Of a DNA stretch of 64,000 bases, positions 41,635-49,045 are shown in pieces. Under the pieces are notes generated by a model that was not told where the DNA came from, searched no databases, and saw only the letters and a list, made by a program, of their open reading frames with translations. The stretch lies in assembly GCA_964447315.1 (NCBI GenBank), contig CAYURQ010000001.1, forward strand, positions 40,208 to 104,207, given 5' to 3'. The position numbers and the translations under genes are program-made. Every line of letters starts with the position of its first letter. Position 1 is the stretch's first letter. This DNA comes from MWBV01 sp964447315 (lineage in GTDB: Archaea > Nanobdellota > Nanobdellia > Pacearchaeales > GW2011-AR1).

Positions 41635-42327
41635 TTATTTGTTGAACTTTAAATTTAACATTTTATTTGCTATTTTAATACCATCTATGATGGTTGTTCC
41701 TTTTTGATTTTCAAAGTAAATTGTTCTTACTTCTTGAGGAACATATCTTATTTTATGTGTTTCAGCATTTATTAACATTTCTGAAGCAACTGCATAATCT
41801 CTTGATTTCCATCTTATTTTTCTATATGCATCTGCTGTAAATAATCTATATCCTGTTTGAGTATCTCTTACTTTAATTCCAAAAATATATTTTGAAAATA
41901 CATTAAAGAATTTATTACCCATTTTCTTTACAAAAGGCATTGTTTTATTAAATGGCCTTTCTCCAAAAACAGCATCACATTTATTTTTTATTAGTGCATT
42001 AATTAACTTTGGTATTTCATGAGGGTCGTGCTGTCCATCTCCATCTAATGTTATTAATATGTCTGCTCCAAGAATTAAACCAGCATCACATCCTGTTTTA
42101 AGTGTTCCACCTAAACCTAAATTTATCTCATGTCGGAGAGCAATTGCTCCTGCTTTTCTTGCTAATTCTTGTGTATTGTCAGTGCTTGCATCATCCACAA
42201 CAATTACTTTGTCAACATACTTTTTTGTGTCTTCAACAACTTTGCTAATATATTTAGATTCATTATGTGCAGGAATAACAGCAATTATTGTTTTCCCATT
42301 CATACCATTATATTGTTTTCTTATCAT
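41635..42327 (-). CDS. dolichyl-phosphate-sugar synthase-like GT2, 230 aa
   Basis: Family 2 glycosyltransferase with TIIAVIPAHNESKYISKVVEDTKK, KVIVVDDASTDNTQELARKAGA, LITLDGDGQHDPHEIPKLI (DxD and QHDP) and GNKFFNVFSKYIFGIKVRDTQTGYRLF, matching DPM1/GtrB-like enzymes that make polyprenyl-phosphate mannose or glucose. No C-terminal membrane helices, and the neighbouring DUF2304 protein probably supplies them. The in-frame ATG at 42303 (MNGKTIIAV) is an equally good start. Confidence 0.9.
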   Translation of the reverse strand: MIRKQYNGMNGKTIIAVIPAHNESKYISKVVEDTKKYVDKVIVVDDASTDNTQELARKAGAIALRHEINLGLGGTLKTGCDAGLILGADILITLDGDGQHDPHEIPKLINALIKNKCDAVFGERPFNKTMPFVKKMGNKFFNVFSKYIFGIKVRDTQTGYRLFTADAYRKIRWKSRDYAVASEMLINAETHKIRYVPQEVRTIYFENQKGTTIIDGIKIANKMLNLKFNK

Positions 42328-42329
42328 TT

Positions 42330-42466
42330 AAATTTATCCTTTGATTTAGTTTGTTTATTATTTATCCTTTGATTTAGTTTGTTTGGTTTGTTTAGTTTCT
42401 TTATCTTTTATCATGTTTTTGTTTGGGTTGTTTGGTTGTTTGGTTTGTTTAGTTTGTTTATCATTT
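42330..42466. repeat. low-complexity T/G-rich repeat tract
   Basis: TTTATCCTTTGATTTAGTTT with GTTT occurs twice with a 25-nt period (42333 and 42361), followed by degenerate GTTTGGTTTGTTTAGTTT units up to 42466. It fills the space between the GT2 gene start and the TraB-like gene end, so it is transcribed upstream of the GT2/DUF2304 genes. May be a slippage-prone leader or promoter tract. Confidence 0.6.
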
Positions 42467-43199
42467 ATTCTATTGTTTCTGTTACATTCCAGGAATCATC
42501 CTGGAATTCGTATTTTTTAATTGAAGAATCTATAATTAAATCTTGAAGAGCATAAACATGTCTTTTCCTTTCTCTGAGTTTTGGGTTGTTTAAGTATGCA
42601 GATATTCCTTTAACGTGTGCTTGTCCAATAAAATAAGGTACTTTTCCCTGGAATTGCACTTTTTTAGTTAATTTGTCTATGTTTGCTGCACTGACCAAAT
42701 TTCTATAATCATGGATTACTCCATATTTTAAAGCATCATCAATAATTATATGTTCATTTCTTTTTGGGCTTTCAAGAAATATTGATAAAGGAGATCCTAA
42801 CATCAAATATAAACCAGCAAGTCCTTTTCCTGATTTTTTTAAAAAATCCCTTCTTGAGAAATCTTTTTTTGGCTTTCCAAAAGAATTTGCAAAAAGAGAA
42901 ATTCCTATTGTCAATTGAACTGCGTCTGGAAGCAAATAAGAAGTTTTTGAAGTATCTGGAATATAAATGGGTTTTCCTGCTTCTTGTGCAAATTTTGCTA
43001 TCTCTCCATAAAAACCATTTTCAATTGATCTGCCCCTTTCACCATCTTCAATAAATATTGCTGGTGCATTATCTGCATTTTCTTTAAGAAGATTTTTATT
43101 TTTATTGAAAAATTCTTTATTATGTATAACTCCAACTAAATCTATATCTATTCCATTAACTTTTTCTTGTAAAATTATTGGTAATTTTTGTTTTTTCAT
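42465..43199 (-). CDS. TraB/PrgY-like protein with internal twin-arginine motif, 244 aa
   Basis: The N-terminal IDIDLVGVIHNKEFFNKNKNLLKENADNAPAIFIEDG and the later PYFIGQAHVKGISAYL have the GT-x-H / GxxHxxGI layout of TraB/GumN/ChaN-like domains, with Glu51. Residues 115-122 read SRRDFLKK, followed by a Gly/Leu hydrophobic stretch (SGKGLAGLYLMLGSPLSIF), the form of a Tat signal, but placed mid-protein between the two halves. It may be an internal membrane anchor. Starts after the 43207 gene with 7 nt between. Function unknown. Confidence 0.55.
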   Translation of the reverse strand: MKKQKLPIILQEKVNGIDIDLVGVIHNKEFFNKNKNLLKENADNAPAIFIEDGERGRSIENGFYGEIAKFAQEAGKPIYIPDTSKTSYLLPDAVQLTIGISLFANSFGKPKKDFSRRDFLKKSGKGLAGLYLMLGSPLSIFLESPKRNEHIIIDDALKYGVIHDYRNLVSAANIDKLTKKVQFQGKVPYFIGQAHVKGISAYLNNPKLRERKRHVYALQDLIIDSSIKKYEFQDDSWNVTETIE

Positions 43200-43206
43200 T
43201 TAAACT

Positions 43207-43593
43207 TTACTCCTTATTGCCTATTGGTCCTTTAAAAATATCTTTAATTTCTTGAATGGCGAATTGAAGTTTTCCTTGGTGGCTTGGATCTTTGCTATCT
43301 AGGTAGTAACTAAGCATTTGGTATCTGTGCTTTGCAGCATTAATTACATAATTAACTCCTGCACTTCCTCCATCTTTGAAGTATAAATCAAATATTTGTT
43401 CTTCAGGATTACTTGGGGTCGGGATATTGTATCTTTGGAAGAATAAAGGGTCTTTTTGCACTATTTCACTTGTTTCTTTTTTAATTATATAAGATAATGA
43501 AGGGGTTTTTTCATCAAATACTTGAAATCCTGCTTGTTTAAGTCTTTCATTAACTTGTTTCATAAATTCTTTTCTTTGTTCTGGGTTTGTCAT
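43207..43593 (-). CDS. hypothetical protein, 128 aa (repeat partner of 45114)
   Basis: Soluble protein with NERLKQAGFQVFDEKTPSLSYIIKKETSEIVQKDPLFFQRYNIP, then PSNPEEQIFDLYFKDGGSAGVNYVINAAKHRY. About 120 nt of this gene (43433-43555) are repeated almost exactly in the gene at 45114. The upstream promoter region is also shared. No family recognised; its gene ends 7 nt before the TraB-like ATG. Flanks the AAA ATPase gene on one side. Confidence 0.55.
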   Translation of the reverse strand: MTNPEQRKEFMKQVNERLKQAGFQVFDEKTPSLSYIIKKETSEIVQKDPLFFQRYNIPTPSNPEEQIFDLYFKDGGSAGVNYVINAAKHRYQMLSYYLDSKDPSHQGKLQFAIQEIKDIFKGPIGNKE

Positions 43594-43620
43594 GTAAATA
43601 TATTCTTAATTTATGTATAT

Positions 43621-43674
43621 AAATGTTATGTTTTGTTGTAATTTAGAAGTGGTGGTATTATGGTAAGGTTTAAT
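43621..43674 (+). repeat. island boundary repeat, copy 1
   Basis: AAATGTTATGTTTTGTTGTA, then ATTTAGAAGTGGTGGTATTA and TGGTAAGGTTTAAT, is about 75% identical to 53658-53709 and shares its first 30 nt with 45414-45450. Copies 1 and 3 bracket the toxin-antitoxin/Fic island. Confidence 0.5.
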
Positions 43675-43696
43675 CTTATTTAATAGGGGAATTAAA

Positions 43697-43760
43697 AACT
43701 TTCCTTCTGAAAAGGAAAGTTTTATATAAAGTTTCCTTCTTAAAAGGAAAGTTTTATATA
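43697..43760 (+). promoter_or_regulatory. tandem inverted-repeat operators and TATA of ATPase gene
   Basis: Two hairpin units with 32-nt period: AACTTTCCTT-ctgaa-AAGGAAAGTT (43697-43721) and TTTCCTT-cttaa-AAGGAAA (43732-43750), each followed by TTTTATATA. The second TATA lies about 28 nt before the ATG at 43783, so the RNA is probably leaderless and the palindromes could bind a regulator. Confidence 0.65.
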
Positions 43761-43782
43761 TATTAATTGTGTTAAAAAAAGC

Positions 43783-45057
43783 ATGATAAGTCGAGAAATT
43801 TTGAAAGATATCTTACTTGAAAAACCAAGACACAAAAAGATAATTAAAAGAGACATAAACTTGGTAGATATTGATAAGATTTTTTCTATAATAGGTCCAA
43901 GAAGAGCAGGTAAAACTTATTTTCTATTTCAAATAATTGAAAATTTAATTGAAAAAGGTGTGGAAGAATCTCAAATTTTATACATTAATTTTGAAGATGA
44001 TAGATTAAGTGATATTGAAAAGGAGGATTTGCAATTGATACTTGATACTTTTTATGAGCTTTTTCCAGAAAATAGAAATAAAAAAATTTATTTTATGTTT
44101 GATGAGGTACAAAATGTTCCCTCTTGGTCAAAATTTATCAGAAGATTGCAAGATAAAGAAAATTGCAAAATATATCTTACAGGAAGTTCAGCAAAATTAC
44201 TTAGCAAAGAGATAGCAACAGAATTAAGAGGAAGAACTTGGTCGTATTACATTTACCCTTTCTCATTCAAAGAATATCTTTTGAAAAAAGAGATTAATTT
44301 AAATAAAAATACAATCTATACAAAAGATAAACATCTTATAATAAATTATTTTAATAAATATCTAGAACAAGGAGGTTTTCCAGAAACAATTGAGTTAGGA
44401 GAAAGAGAAAGAATTATTCTCCATCAAAATTATTATGATAGTGTTCTTTTTAGAGACATTATAGAAAGATATAATCCCTCTAATGTAGACATTATTAGAG
44501 AATTATTTAAAAGTTTAATAAACAATTTTGCTAGATCCTTTTCTGTTCATAAATTTTATAACAATCTAAAATCTCAAAACAGGGCAATTAGTAAAGATTA
44601 TCTTTATCCATTAGTTAATTATCTAGAAGATACAATGTATTTCTTTTTTGTCCCAATATATTCGGAATCCCAAAATATTAGAACAACTAATCCCAAGAAA
44701 GTTTATCTCGTGGATAATGGATTAATAAAAAGCATAATTTCTAAACCAGAGGAAGAAGGATGGCTTTATGAAAACCTAGTGGCAATAGAATTATTAAGGC
44801 AGGGAAAAGAGATATCTTATTTTAAAGGTAAAGGAGAATGTGATTTTATCTCTATAGATAAAATTAAGAAAATATCTATGCCCATCCAAGTTACTTTAGA
44901 GCCTGATTCAGAAAGAGAAATCCAAGGTTTATTAGAAGCAATGAACAGAATTAATGTAAACCAAGGAACCATTATAACAAAAGCTGAAGATAAGACTATT
45001 GAAAAAGAAGGCAAAAAAATAATCATAATTCCTCTTTGGAAATGGTTATTAATTTAA
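43783..45057 (+). CDS. DUF4143-type AAA+ ATPase with nuclease-like C-terminus, 424 aa
   Basis: AAA+ protein with Walker A GPRRAGKT (residues 38-45), Walker B IYFMFDEVQNVP (about residue 104), sensor LTGSSAKLL and the following ELRGRTWSYYIYPFSFKEYL characteristic of the AAA_14/DUF4143 family; the C-terminal part (ENLVAIELLRQGKEISYFKGKGECDFIS) has the ExxV-type segment and D-F of a restriction-endonuclease-like fold. Family function is poorly defined, associated with mobile DNA. Flanked by repeated gene copies on both sides. One of several independent accessory genes here. Confidence 0.9.
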   Translation: MISREILKDILLEKPRHKKIIKRDINLVDIDKIFSIIGPRRAGKTYFLFQIIENLIEKGVEESQILYINFEDDRLSDIEKEDLQLILDTFYELFPENRNKKIYFMFDEVQNVPSWSKFIRRLQDKENCKIYLTGSSAKLLSKEIATELRGRTWSYYIYPFSFKEYLLKKEINLNKNTIYTKDKHLIINYFNKYLEQGGFPETIELGERERIILHQNYYDSVLFRDIIERYNPSNVDIIRELFKSLINNFARSFSVHKFYNNLKSQNRAISKDYLYPLVNYLEDTMYFFFVPIYSESQNIRTTNPKKVYLVDNGLIKSIISKPEEEGWLYENLVAIELLRQGKEISYFKGKGECDFISIDKIKKISMPIQVTLEPDSEREIQGLLEAMNRINVNQGTIITKAEDKTIEKEGKKIIIIPLWKWLLI

Positions 45058-45113
45058 GAATTTAATTCCATAAACAAAATTAGCTACACCAATATATACA
45101 GAAACTCTCTTTT

Positions 45114-45386
45114 TTATTTTAATAAAAAGAATCCGGCATTACATAGGTATTTTGTTACTTTTCCATAATCTGGGTAGTATAAATCAAATATTTTTTCTTC
45201 TGGGTTGTTTGGAATGCTTAAATTATGTCTTTGGAAGAATAAAGGGTCTTTTTGCACTATTTCACTTGTTTCTTTTTTAATTATATAAGATAATGAAGGG
45301 GTTTTTTCATCAAATACTTGAAATCCTGCTTGTTTAAGTCTTTCATTAACTTTTTTCATATATTTTTCTTTTTCTTGTTGTTTCAT
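45114..45386 (-). CDS. truncated paralogue of the 43207 protein, 90 aa
   Basis: Shares NERLKQAGFQVFDEKTPSLSYIIKKETSEIVQKDPLFFQRHN with 43207-43593, including a nearly identical 110-nt block and the upstream region, but diverges after PNNPEEKIFDLYYPD and ends after KYLCNAGFFLLK. So the C-terminal half is replaced or lost. The ATG at 45386 is homologous to that of the full-length gene; the longer frame upstream is not. Likely a remnant of a duplication that surrounds the ATPase gene. Confidence 0.5.
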   Translation of the reverse strand: MKQQEKEKYMKKVNERLKQAGFQVFDEKTPSLSYIIKKETSEIVQKDPLFFQRHNLSIPNNPEEKIFDLYYPDYGKVTKYLCNAGFFLLK

Positions 45387-45413
45387 GTAAATATATGCTT
45401 GATTTATGTATTT

Positions 45414-45450
45414 AAATGTTATGTTTTTGTTGTAATTTAGTAGTGACAAG
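45414..45450 (+). repeat. island boundary repeat, copy 2
   Basis: AAATGTTATGTTTTTGTTGT followed by AATTTAGTAGTGACAAG matches the first part of 43621-43674 and shares TAGTGACA-like sequence with 53658-53709. It is the upstream region of the truncated paralogue, so part of the similarity comes from gene duplication. Confidence 0.5.
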
Positions 45451-45570
45451 TTTATCTCCATGTGGTTGGAATATTTTAAGAGAATTAGAGGTTGTTGGAG
45501 TTAATTGTGGGTTGGAATATGTTGATAGGATGTTTTGGGATTGTTGGGGGTGTTTTATGTGGATTTATTT

Positions 45571-45611
45571 TACCCCTACAAAATAGGAAGATTTATAAAT
45601 ATGTGGGGGTA
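45571..45611 (+). promoter_or_regulatory. Fic gene 1 promoter with TACCCCTACA inverted sites
   Basis: TACCCCTACA (45571-45580) and the near-inverse TGTGGGGGTA (45602-45611) flank the TATA box ATTTATAAAT (45591-45600), 10 nt before the ATG at 45621. The same decamers occur at the promoter of the second Fic gene, so they probably bind a common regulator. Confidence 0.7.
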
Positions 45612-45620
45612 AATATATTT

Positions 45621-46571
45621 ATGTATAAAAAAATTAAAAAAATAAATAATAAAGAGTATGAATACTTAGTGGAATCATTTAGGTTGCCTGATGGAAAACT
45701 GAAAAAAGCAGAAGTATTGGTTAAGAGTATGGGTAGAGAAAAAGATAAAAAAACTCTCTCTAGGAAAATTCTTGAAAAAAAGAAAAAGGAATTCCTTAAA
45801 TATATGTTAAGCACTTATGAAACAGATGCCATCTTTAGTGAAGAGGAATTTGAAAAAATAGAAAATATTAGAGTTGAGTATATTAATTTATTAAAAAATG
45901 TTCCTAATCAAGCTAAAAAAGACTTATTTGACAGATTTACTGCTAATTTCACTTATGAAAGCAATTCTCTGGAAGGAAATTCCCTGACTTTAAAAGATGT
46001 TAATATAATTATGTTTGAAAACATTTCTATAAAAGGAAAAGATCTCAGGGAGATATATGAAACCAGAAACTCCAGAGAAGTAGTTGAAAAAATAATTAAG
46101 GGAAAATTTAAAGTTACTGAAAAAGACATAATAGAAATGCATAAAATCCTTTGCAGAGACTTAGATATTTCATTAGGATATAAAAAATTTCCAAATGTGT
46201 TAATTGGAAAAAAGATAGAATTAACCCCTCCTGAAAAGGTTGAAAGTGAAATGAGAAAATTAATTGCATGGTATAATGAAAACAAGTCAAAGATTCATCC
46301 ACTAAAGTTAGCTTCTTTATTTCATGGGAAATTTCAGCAAATACATCCTTTTGAAGATGGAAATGGGAGAGTTGGAAGATTCATAATAAACGTTATTTTA
46401 ACAGAAAATAAGTATCCTCCTTTAATCATAAGAAAATCTCAAAGAATATCTTATCTTACTGCTTTAGAAAAATTTGATAAAAAATATCCTACTTCTTTAG
46501 AAAGATTTATTCTGGAAAAATTCAAAGAAACATACAGGAATTTCTTTGAAATTTATGTTAGATATTTGTAG
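45621..46571 (+). CDS. Fic-domain protein 1 (AMP transferase), 316 aa
   Basis: Fic proteins attach AMP to target proteins. The active site HPFEDGNGRVGR is intact (HPFx[DE]GNGRxxR) and the inhibitory helix SNSLEGNSLTL ((S/T)xxxE(G/N)) precedes it, so the enzyme is likely self-inhibited. Residues 1-45 (MYKKIKKINNKEYEYLVESF, then RLPDGKLKKAEVLV) are a small beta domain also seen on the second Fic protein and an MNT protein. The ATG at 45621 is preferred over an upstream start because it sits 25 nt after the TATA box. Confidence 0.9.
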   Translation: MYKKIKKINNKEYEYLVESFRLPDGKLKKAEVLVKSMGREKDKKTLSRKILEKKKKEFLKYMLSTYETDAIFSEEEFEKIENIRVEYINLLKNVPNQAKKDLFDRFTANFTYESNSLEGNSLTLKDVNIIMFENISIKGKDLREIYETRNSREVVEKIIKGKFKVTEKDIIEMHKILCRDLDISLGYKKFPNVLIGKKIELTPPEKVESEMRKLIAWYNENKSKIHPLKLASLFHGKFQQIHPFEDGNGRVGRFIINVILTENKYPPLIIRKSQRISYLTALEKFDKKYPTSLERFILEKFKETYRNFFEIYVRYL

Positions 46572-46619
46572 TTAATATTGATTTTTGTTATTATTTTATA
46601 TTTACAAGATTATAGAGGA

Positions 46620-46668
46620 TTAGGGTTGTTAGGGTTAATTTGGGGTTGGAATATGTTGAGAGGATGGT
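46620..46668 (+). repeat. G-rich intergenic repeat related to 45511
   Basis: GGTTGGAATATGTTGAGAGG here is nearly the same as GGTTGGAATATGTTGATAGG at 45511 and like GGGTTTGGGAATGTTGATAG at 21076/25771. These G-rich stretches bracket the first Fic gene and lie at the M2 gene flank. They weakly resemble the boundary element GGTTGGAGCATTTTAGGGAG. Confidence 0.35.
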
Positions 46669-46697
46669 ACATTTTGTAATACAAATATTTATAAACC

Positions 46698-46709
46698 TAT
46701 CAATTGATA
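46698..46709 (+). promoter_or_regulatory. operator palindrome of winged-helix paralogue
   Basis: TATCAATTGATA, 7 nt before the ATG at 46717 and just after the TATA box TTTATAAAC (46688-46696). It is the core of the 18-bp palindrome in front of the 18083 paralogue, so both proteins probably recognise the same site. Confidence 0.7.
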
Positions 46710-46716
46710 TGTATAT

Positions 46717-47004
46717 ATGGAATTAAAATCAATTAATAGAAATAAGAAAGTTGCAAAAATATTTAGATCTCCTACTTTAGAAACTGTAAAAATGGTAGAG
46801 AGAACAATAAAAGAAAATAGTGGAGAATTTAAGAAAACCCAAATTTGGGAGAAATTACCAAAAAAAATAATGTGGCCGACTTATTTAACTATTTTAAATT
46901 ATCTTCAAGAGATAAATAAAATAATAATGGAAGAAGACGGAGAGATTACTTATATTTGGAACCCAGAATTGTTAAAGAAAGTAATGAACCGAAAAAGATA
47001 TTAA
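46717..47004 (+). CDS. winged-helix protein, orphan paralogue of 18083 antitoxin, 95 aa
   Basis: Shares RSPTLETVKMVERTIKENSGEFKKT, KLPKKIMWPTYLTILNYLQE and DGEITYIWNPELL with the 92-aa protein at 18083, over its full length. Here no RelE-type toxin follows; the stop codon overlaps a convergent HEPN gene by 4 bases. It may act as a solitary repressor or have lost its toxin. Cross-regulation with the 18083 module is expected given the common palindrome. Confidence 0.65.
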   Translation: MELKSINRNKKVAKIFRSPTLETVKMVERTIKENSGEFKKTQIWEKLPKKIMWPTYLTILNYLQEINKIIMEEDGEITYIWNPELLKKVMNRKRY

Positions 47005-47552
47005 CTATTCTCAAGTATTTCTTTTGTTTTGTTCACAAAAGAAATTGTTTTTGTTTGCAGTTCTTTTGCTTGTTCTTGATTATGCTTTTCTATTCCATAT
47101 GAAGCTTGCTCTCTTCTGGCTTTTGCTTCTACAAAATAACTAATCTCCTGTTTTTCCATGGAACTCTTTATTATTAATTCAATGTCTTTTTTATTGAGTT
47201 TATTGGATTCTTTTTGTTCTCCTTCATATGAATAATACAAATAAATTAATGCGCAAAGTGTTGCTAAATGATTCTTTGAAGAGTATCCTTTAACAGATAA
47301 TAATGATAATGAAGAATGATAAATAGCATAATAACACCCCACAATTGTCCAATCATAGAATCTCTTTTCTTTTAACAAATGATTAATGAAATCAATATTG
47401 TTATCTGCTTTATTAATATGGGATTTGCTCAAATAATATTTTTCTGATTCTTTTTTAATTGTGTTATTCTTTAAATACAACTTGAATGATTTTTTTGCTC
47501 TAGACTTATTTTGCATCCAAATTTCCCAAATTGTTTTTTTTATTCTTCCCAT
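47001..47552 (-). CDS. HEPN-domain protein, 183 aa
   Basis: Helical HEPN fold: YYLSKSHINKADNNIDFINHLLKEKRFYDWTIVGCYYAIYHSSLSLLSVKGYSSKNHLATLCALIYLYY shows the Y-A-x-Y-H helix, and late EAKARREQASYG may hold the catalytic Arg. HEPN proteins paired with MNT are toxins with RNase activity. Starts within the end of the MNT gene (13-nt overlap). Forms an HEPN/MNT pair with the next entry. Confidence 0.75.
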   Translation of the reverse strand: MGRIKKTIWEIWMQNKSRAKKSFKLYLKNNTIKKESEKYYLSKSHINKADNNIDFINHLLKEKRFYDWTIVGCYYAIYHSSLSLLSVKGYSSKNHLATLCALIYLYYSYEGEQKESNKLNKKDIELIIKSSMEKQEISYFVEAKARREQASYGIEKHNQEQAKELQTKTISFVNKTKEILENS

Positions 47553-48124
47553 TTTATTTCACTAAGTTTTTTATAAAAATAAATACTTCCTGTTAGGGGG
47601 TATCCTGTAAGAAACATGTGGTTTATTGATTCATTCTTCTTACTTAATTGATTGAAATCTATTTCCATTATTGATGCTCTTATCCCGTATTTTTCTGAAA
47701 TCTCTTCATATTCTATTTTAGGAAGTTTGTCATAAACAAAAAGAAGATCTATGTCGCTTTTGTTATTTGAGGTTTCTTTTGCTACTGATCCAAATAATAC
47801 TGCCACTGTTGGTTTAAGAAACTCTATATATTCTTCAATTGCTTTTCTTCTTGCAAAAGGCATTTTTTGGAATTTTATTTTATTAATTAAGTCTAGTAAA
47901 GCAATGGAGATATTATTTTCATAATTGACTGAATAAAAAGTGTTGCTCTTATTCTTTTCTTTCTTTAATACATTTATCTCTACAAGATTATTTAAATTTT
48001 TTAACAAATTATTTTTACTTTTTATTTTTGTTCTTTCTTGTATTTGATTGAAGTAATATTTATTTTTGCCTAAAGTCTCAACTATTTTTAGAGCATTCTT
48101 ATTTATTAATTCTTTATAGTCCAT
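47540..48124 (-). CDS. MNT nucleotidyltransferase with N-terminal winged helix, 194 aa
   Basis: The N-terminal 75 residues resemble a winged helix (IVETLGKNKYYFNQIQERTKI, KNNLLKNLNNLVEINVLKKE). The nucleotidyltransferase motif is VAVLFGSVAKETSNNKSDIDLLFVYD (GS-x10-DxD). Family members antagonise HEPN toxins by adding nucleotides; the wHTH probably represses the operon through the palindrome at its start. First gene of the pair. Confidence 0.85.
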   Translation of the reverse strand: MDYKELINKNALKIVETLGKNKYYFNQIQERTKIKSKNNLLKNLNNLVEINVLKKEKNKSNTFYSVNYENNISIALLDLINKIKFQKMPFARRKAIEEYIEFLKPTVAVLFGSVAKETSNNKSDIDLLFVYDKLPKIEYEEISEKYGIRASIMEIDFNQLSKKNESINHMFLTGYPLTGSIYFYKKLSEIKWEE

Positions 48125-48126
48125 TT

Positions 48127-48146
48127 TTAATACTAATTAGTATTAA
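48127..48146 (-). promoter_or_regulatory. 20-bp palindromic operator of HEPN/MNT pair
   Basis: TTAATACTAATTAGTATTAA is a perfect palindrome, 2 nt before the start codon and downstream of a TATA-like CTTTATATA (48154-48162, plus-strand reading). Its position over the transcription start suits autorepression by the wHTH-MNT protein. Confidence 0.75.
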
Positions 48147-48177
48147 TTTGATACTTTATATATTTTTTGGTTGTTAA

Positions 48178-48603
48178 TCATATCTTAGGCATTCTTGGCC
48201 TAATAGAATGTTCCTTAGGAGGATAAACCAAAGGAGTTAAAACATCTTCTATGTTTGGAGTTAAAGTATATGTCCACTCTTCATTAAATTCCGCTTTAAG
48301 TTTAGTAGCTAATTTATTTGCTTTGTCAAGATATTTTTCATTTGAAACATCTACATGATTTAGGTATAAATTTATGGCTCCAAATTCTTGATAACCTGAA
48401 AAAAATCTATTTGTATGAACACTTAAAATATTATTTGGAAGATTTCCCTTATCTACTTCTGGTGAAAGAACCATAGTATCAATTAATCTTGTTAATTTTG
48501 ATTTTCTTATTACTTTTTCTGTTATTTCTCTTACTTTTTCTTTTTTAAATTGAAGTTCTGTTGGAGTTTTTCCAACTTTTTTAGCCCAATAAAATTCACT
48601 CAT
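48178..48603 (-). CDS. hypothetical protein, 141 aa
   Basis: Soluble alpha/beta protein starting MSEFYWAKKVGKTPTELQFK. Has SPEVDKGNLPNNILSVHTNRFFSGYQEFGAINLYLNHVD, a KANKLATKLKAEFNEEW helix and a Pro/Arg-rich tail (RPRMPKI). Not recognised. Its upstream DNA matches that of the interrupted gene next to it, so both may share a promoter type. Located 31 nt after the preceding (interrupted) gene. Confidence 0.5.
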   Translation of the reverse strand: MSEFYWAKKVGKTPTELQFKKEKVREITEKVIRKSKLTRLIDTMVLSPEVDKGNLPNNILSVHTNRFFSGYQEFGAINLYLNHVDVSNEKYLDKANKLATKLKAEFNEEWTYTLTPNIEDVLTPLVYPPKEHSIRPRMPKI

Positions 48604-48634
48604 GGTTTTTCAAGAAATAAATTGTATATAAGAA

Positions 48635-49045
48635 TTATTGTGATAAAGTATCAGCAGGACCTAATAAATCCAAAACTTCTCCAAGAGTGTTTCTTCTGTT
48701 TACATATTTATTGAAAAACCAAGGGGATAAATCATTATGAAATCCCACAGCGTAAACAATTGGTTTACTATTTAACTTAAAAGGCATTATTGCGCTCCCA
48801 AATTCCATTGGCAATGTTGTTCCTTTATCTTTTTCTGTTAAGTAAATAAAAACATCTGAATTTGCAATTCCCTCCAACTCATTTTCAGAATACTCTTTTG
48901 CATAATCTTGATTTTCCACATAGGGTTTTATTGGTTTGTGTGTTGTCCAATCATAAGAAACCTCATGCCCCATTTATTTAAGTTTTTTGTATGCTTCAAG
49001 AACAAGTTCTTTTTTCTCAAACTTGGCAGCAATATATATTTTCAT
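48635..49045 (-). pseudogene. nucleoside 2-deoxyribosyltransferase-like gene with an in-frame stop
   Basis: Reading from ATG at 49045 gives MKIYIAAKFEKKELVLEAYKKLK, then TAA (48976-48974), then in the same frame MGHEVSYDWTTHKPIKPY and a further 100 residues (ELEGIANSDVFIYLTEKDKGTTLPMEFGSA). The N-terminal IAAKF and the late GTxxEFG resemble the deoxyribosyltransferase-like family; the stop separates the first strand/helix from the rest. Translation from the internal ATG at 48973 would lack the first part of the substrate fold. Probably a nonsense mutation (GAA to TAA). Confidence 0.6.

Noticed and set aside
45492..45620. Upstream extension of Fic protein 1
   Set aside because: This part covers the TATA box and the TACCCCTACA motifs; the ATG at 45621 lies at the expected distance and the N-terminal module begins there.
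48974..48976. TAA as a reassigned sense codon
   Set aside because: TAA ends many well-supported genes here (for example EF-1alpha and dnaG), so a simple nonsense change is more likely.
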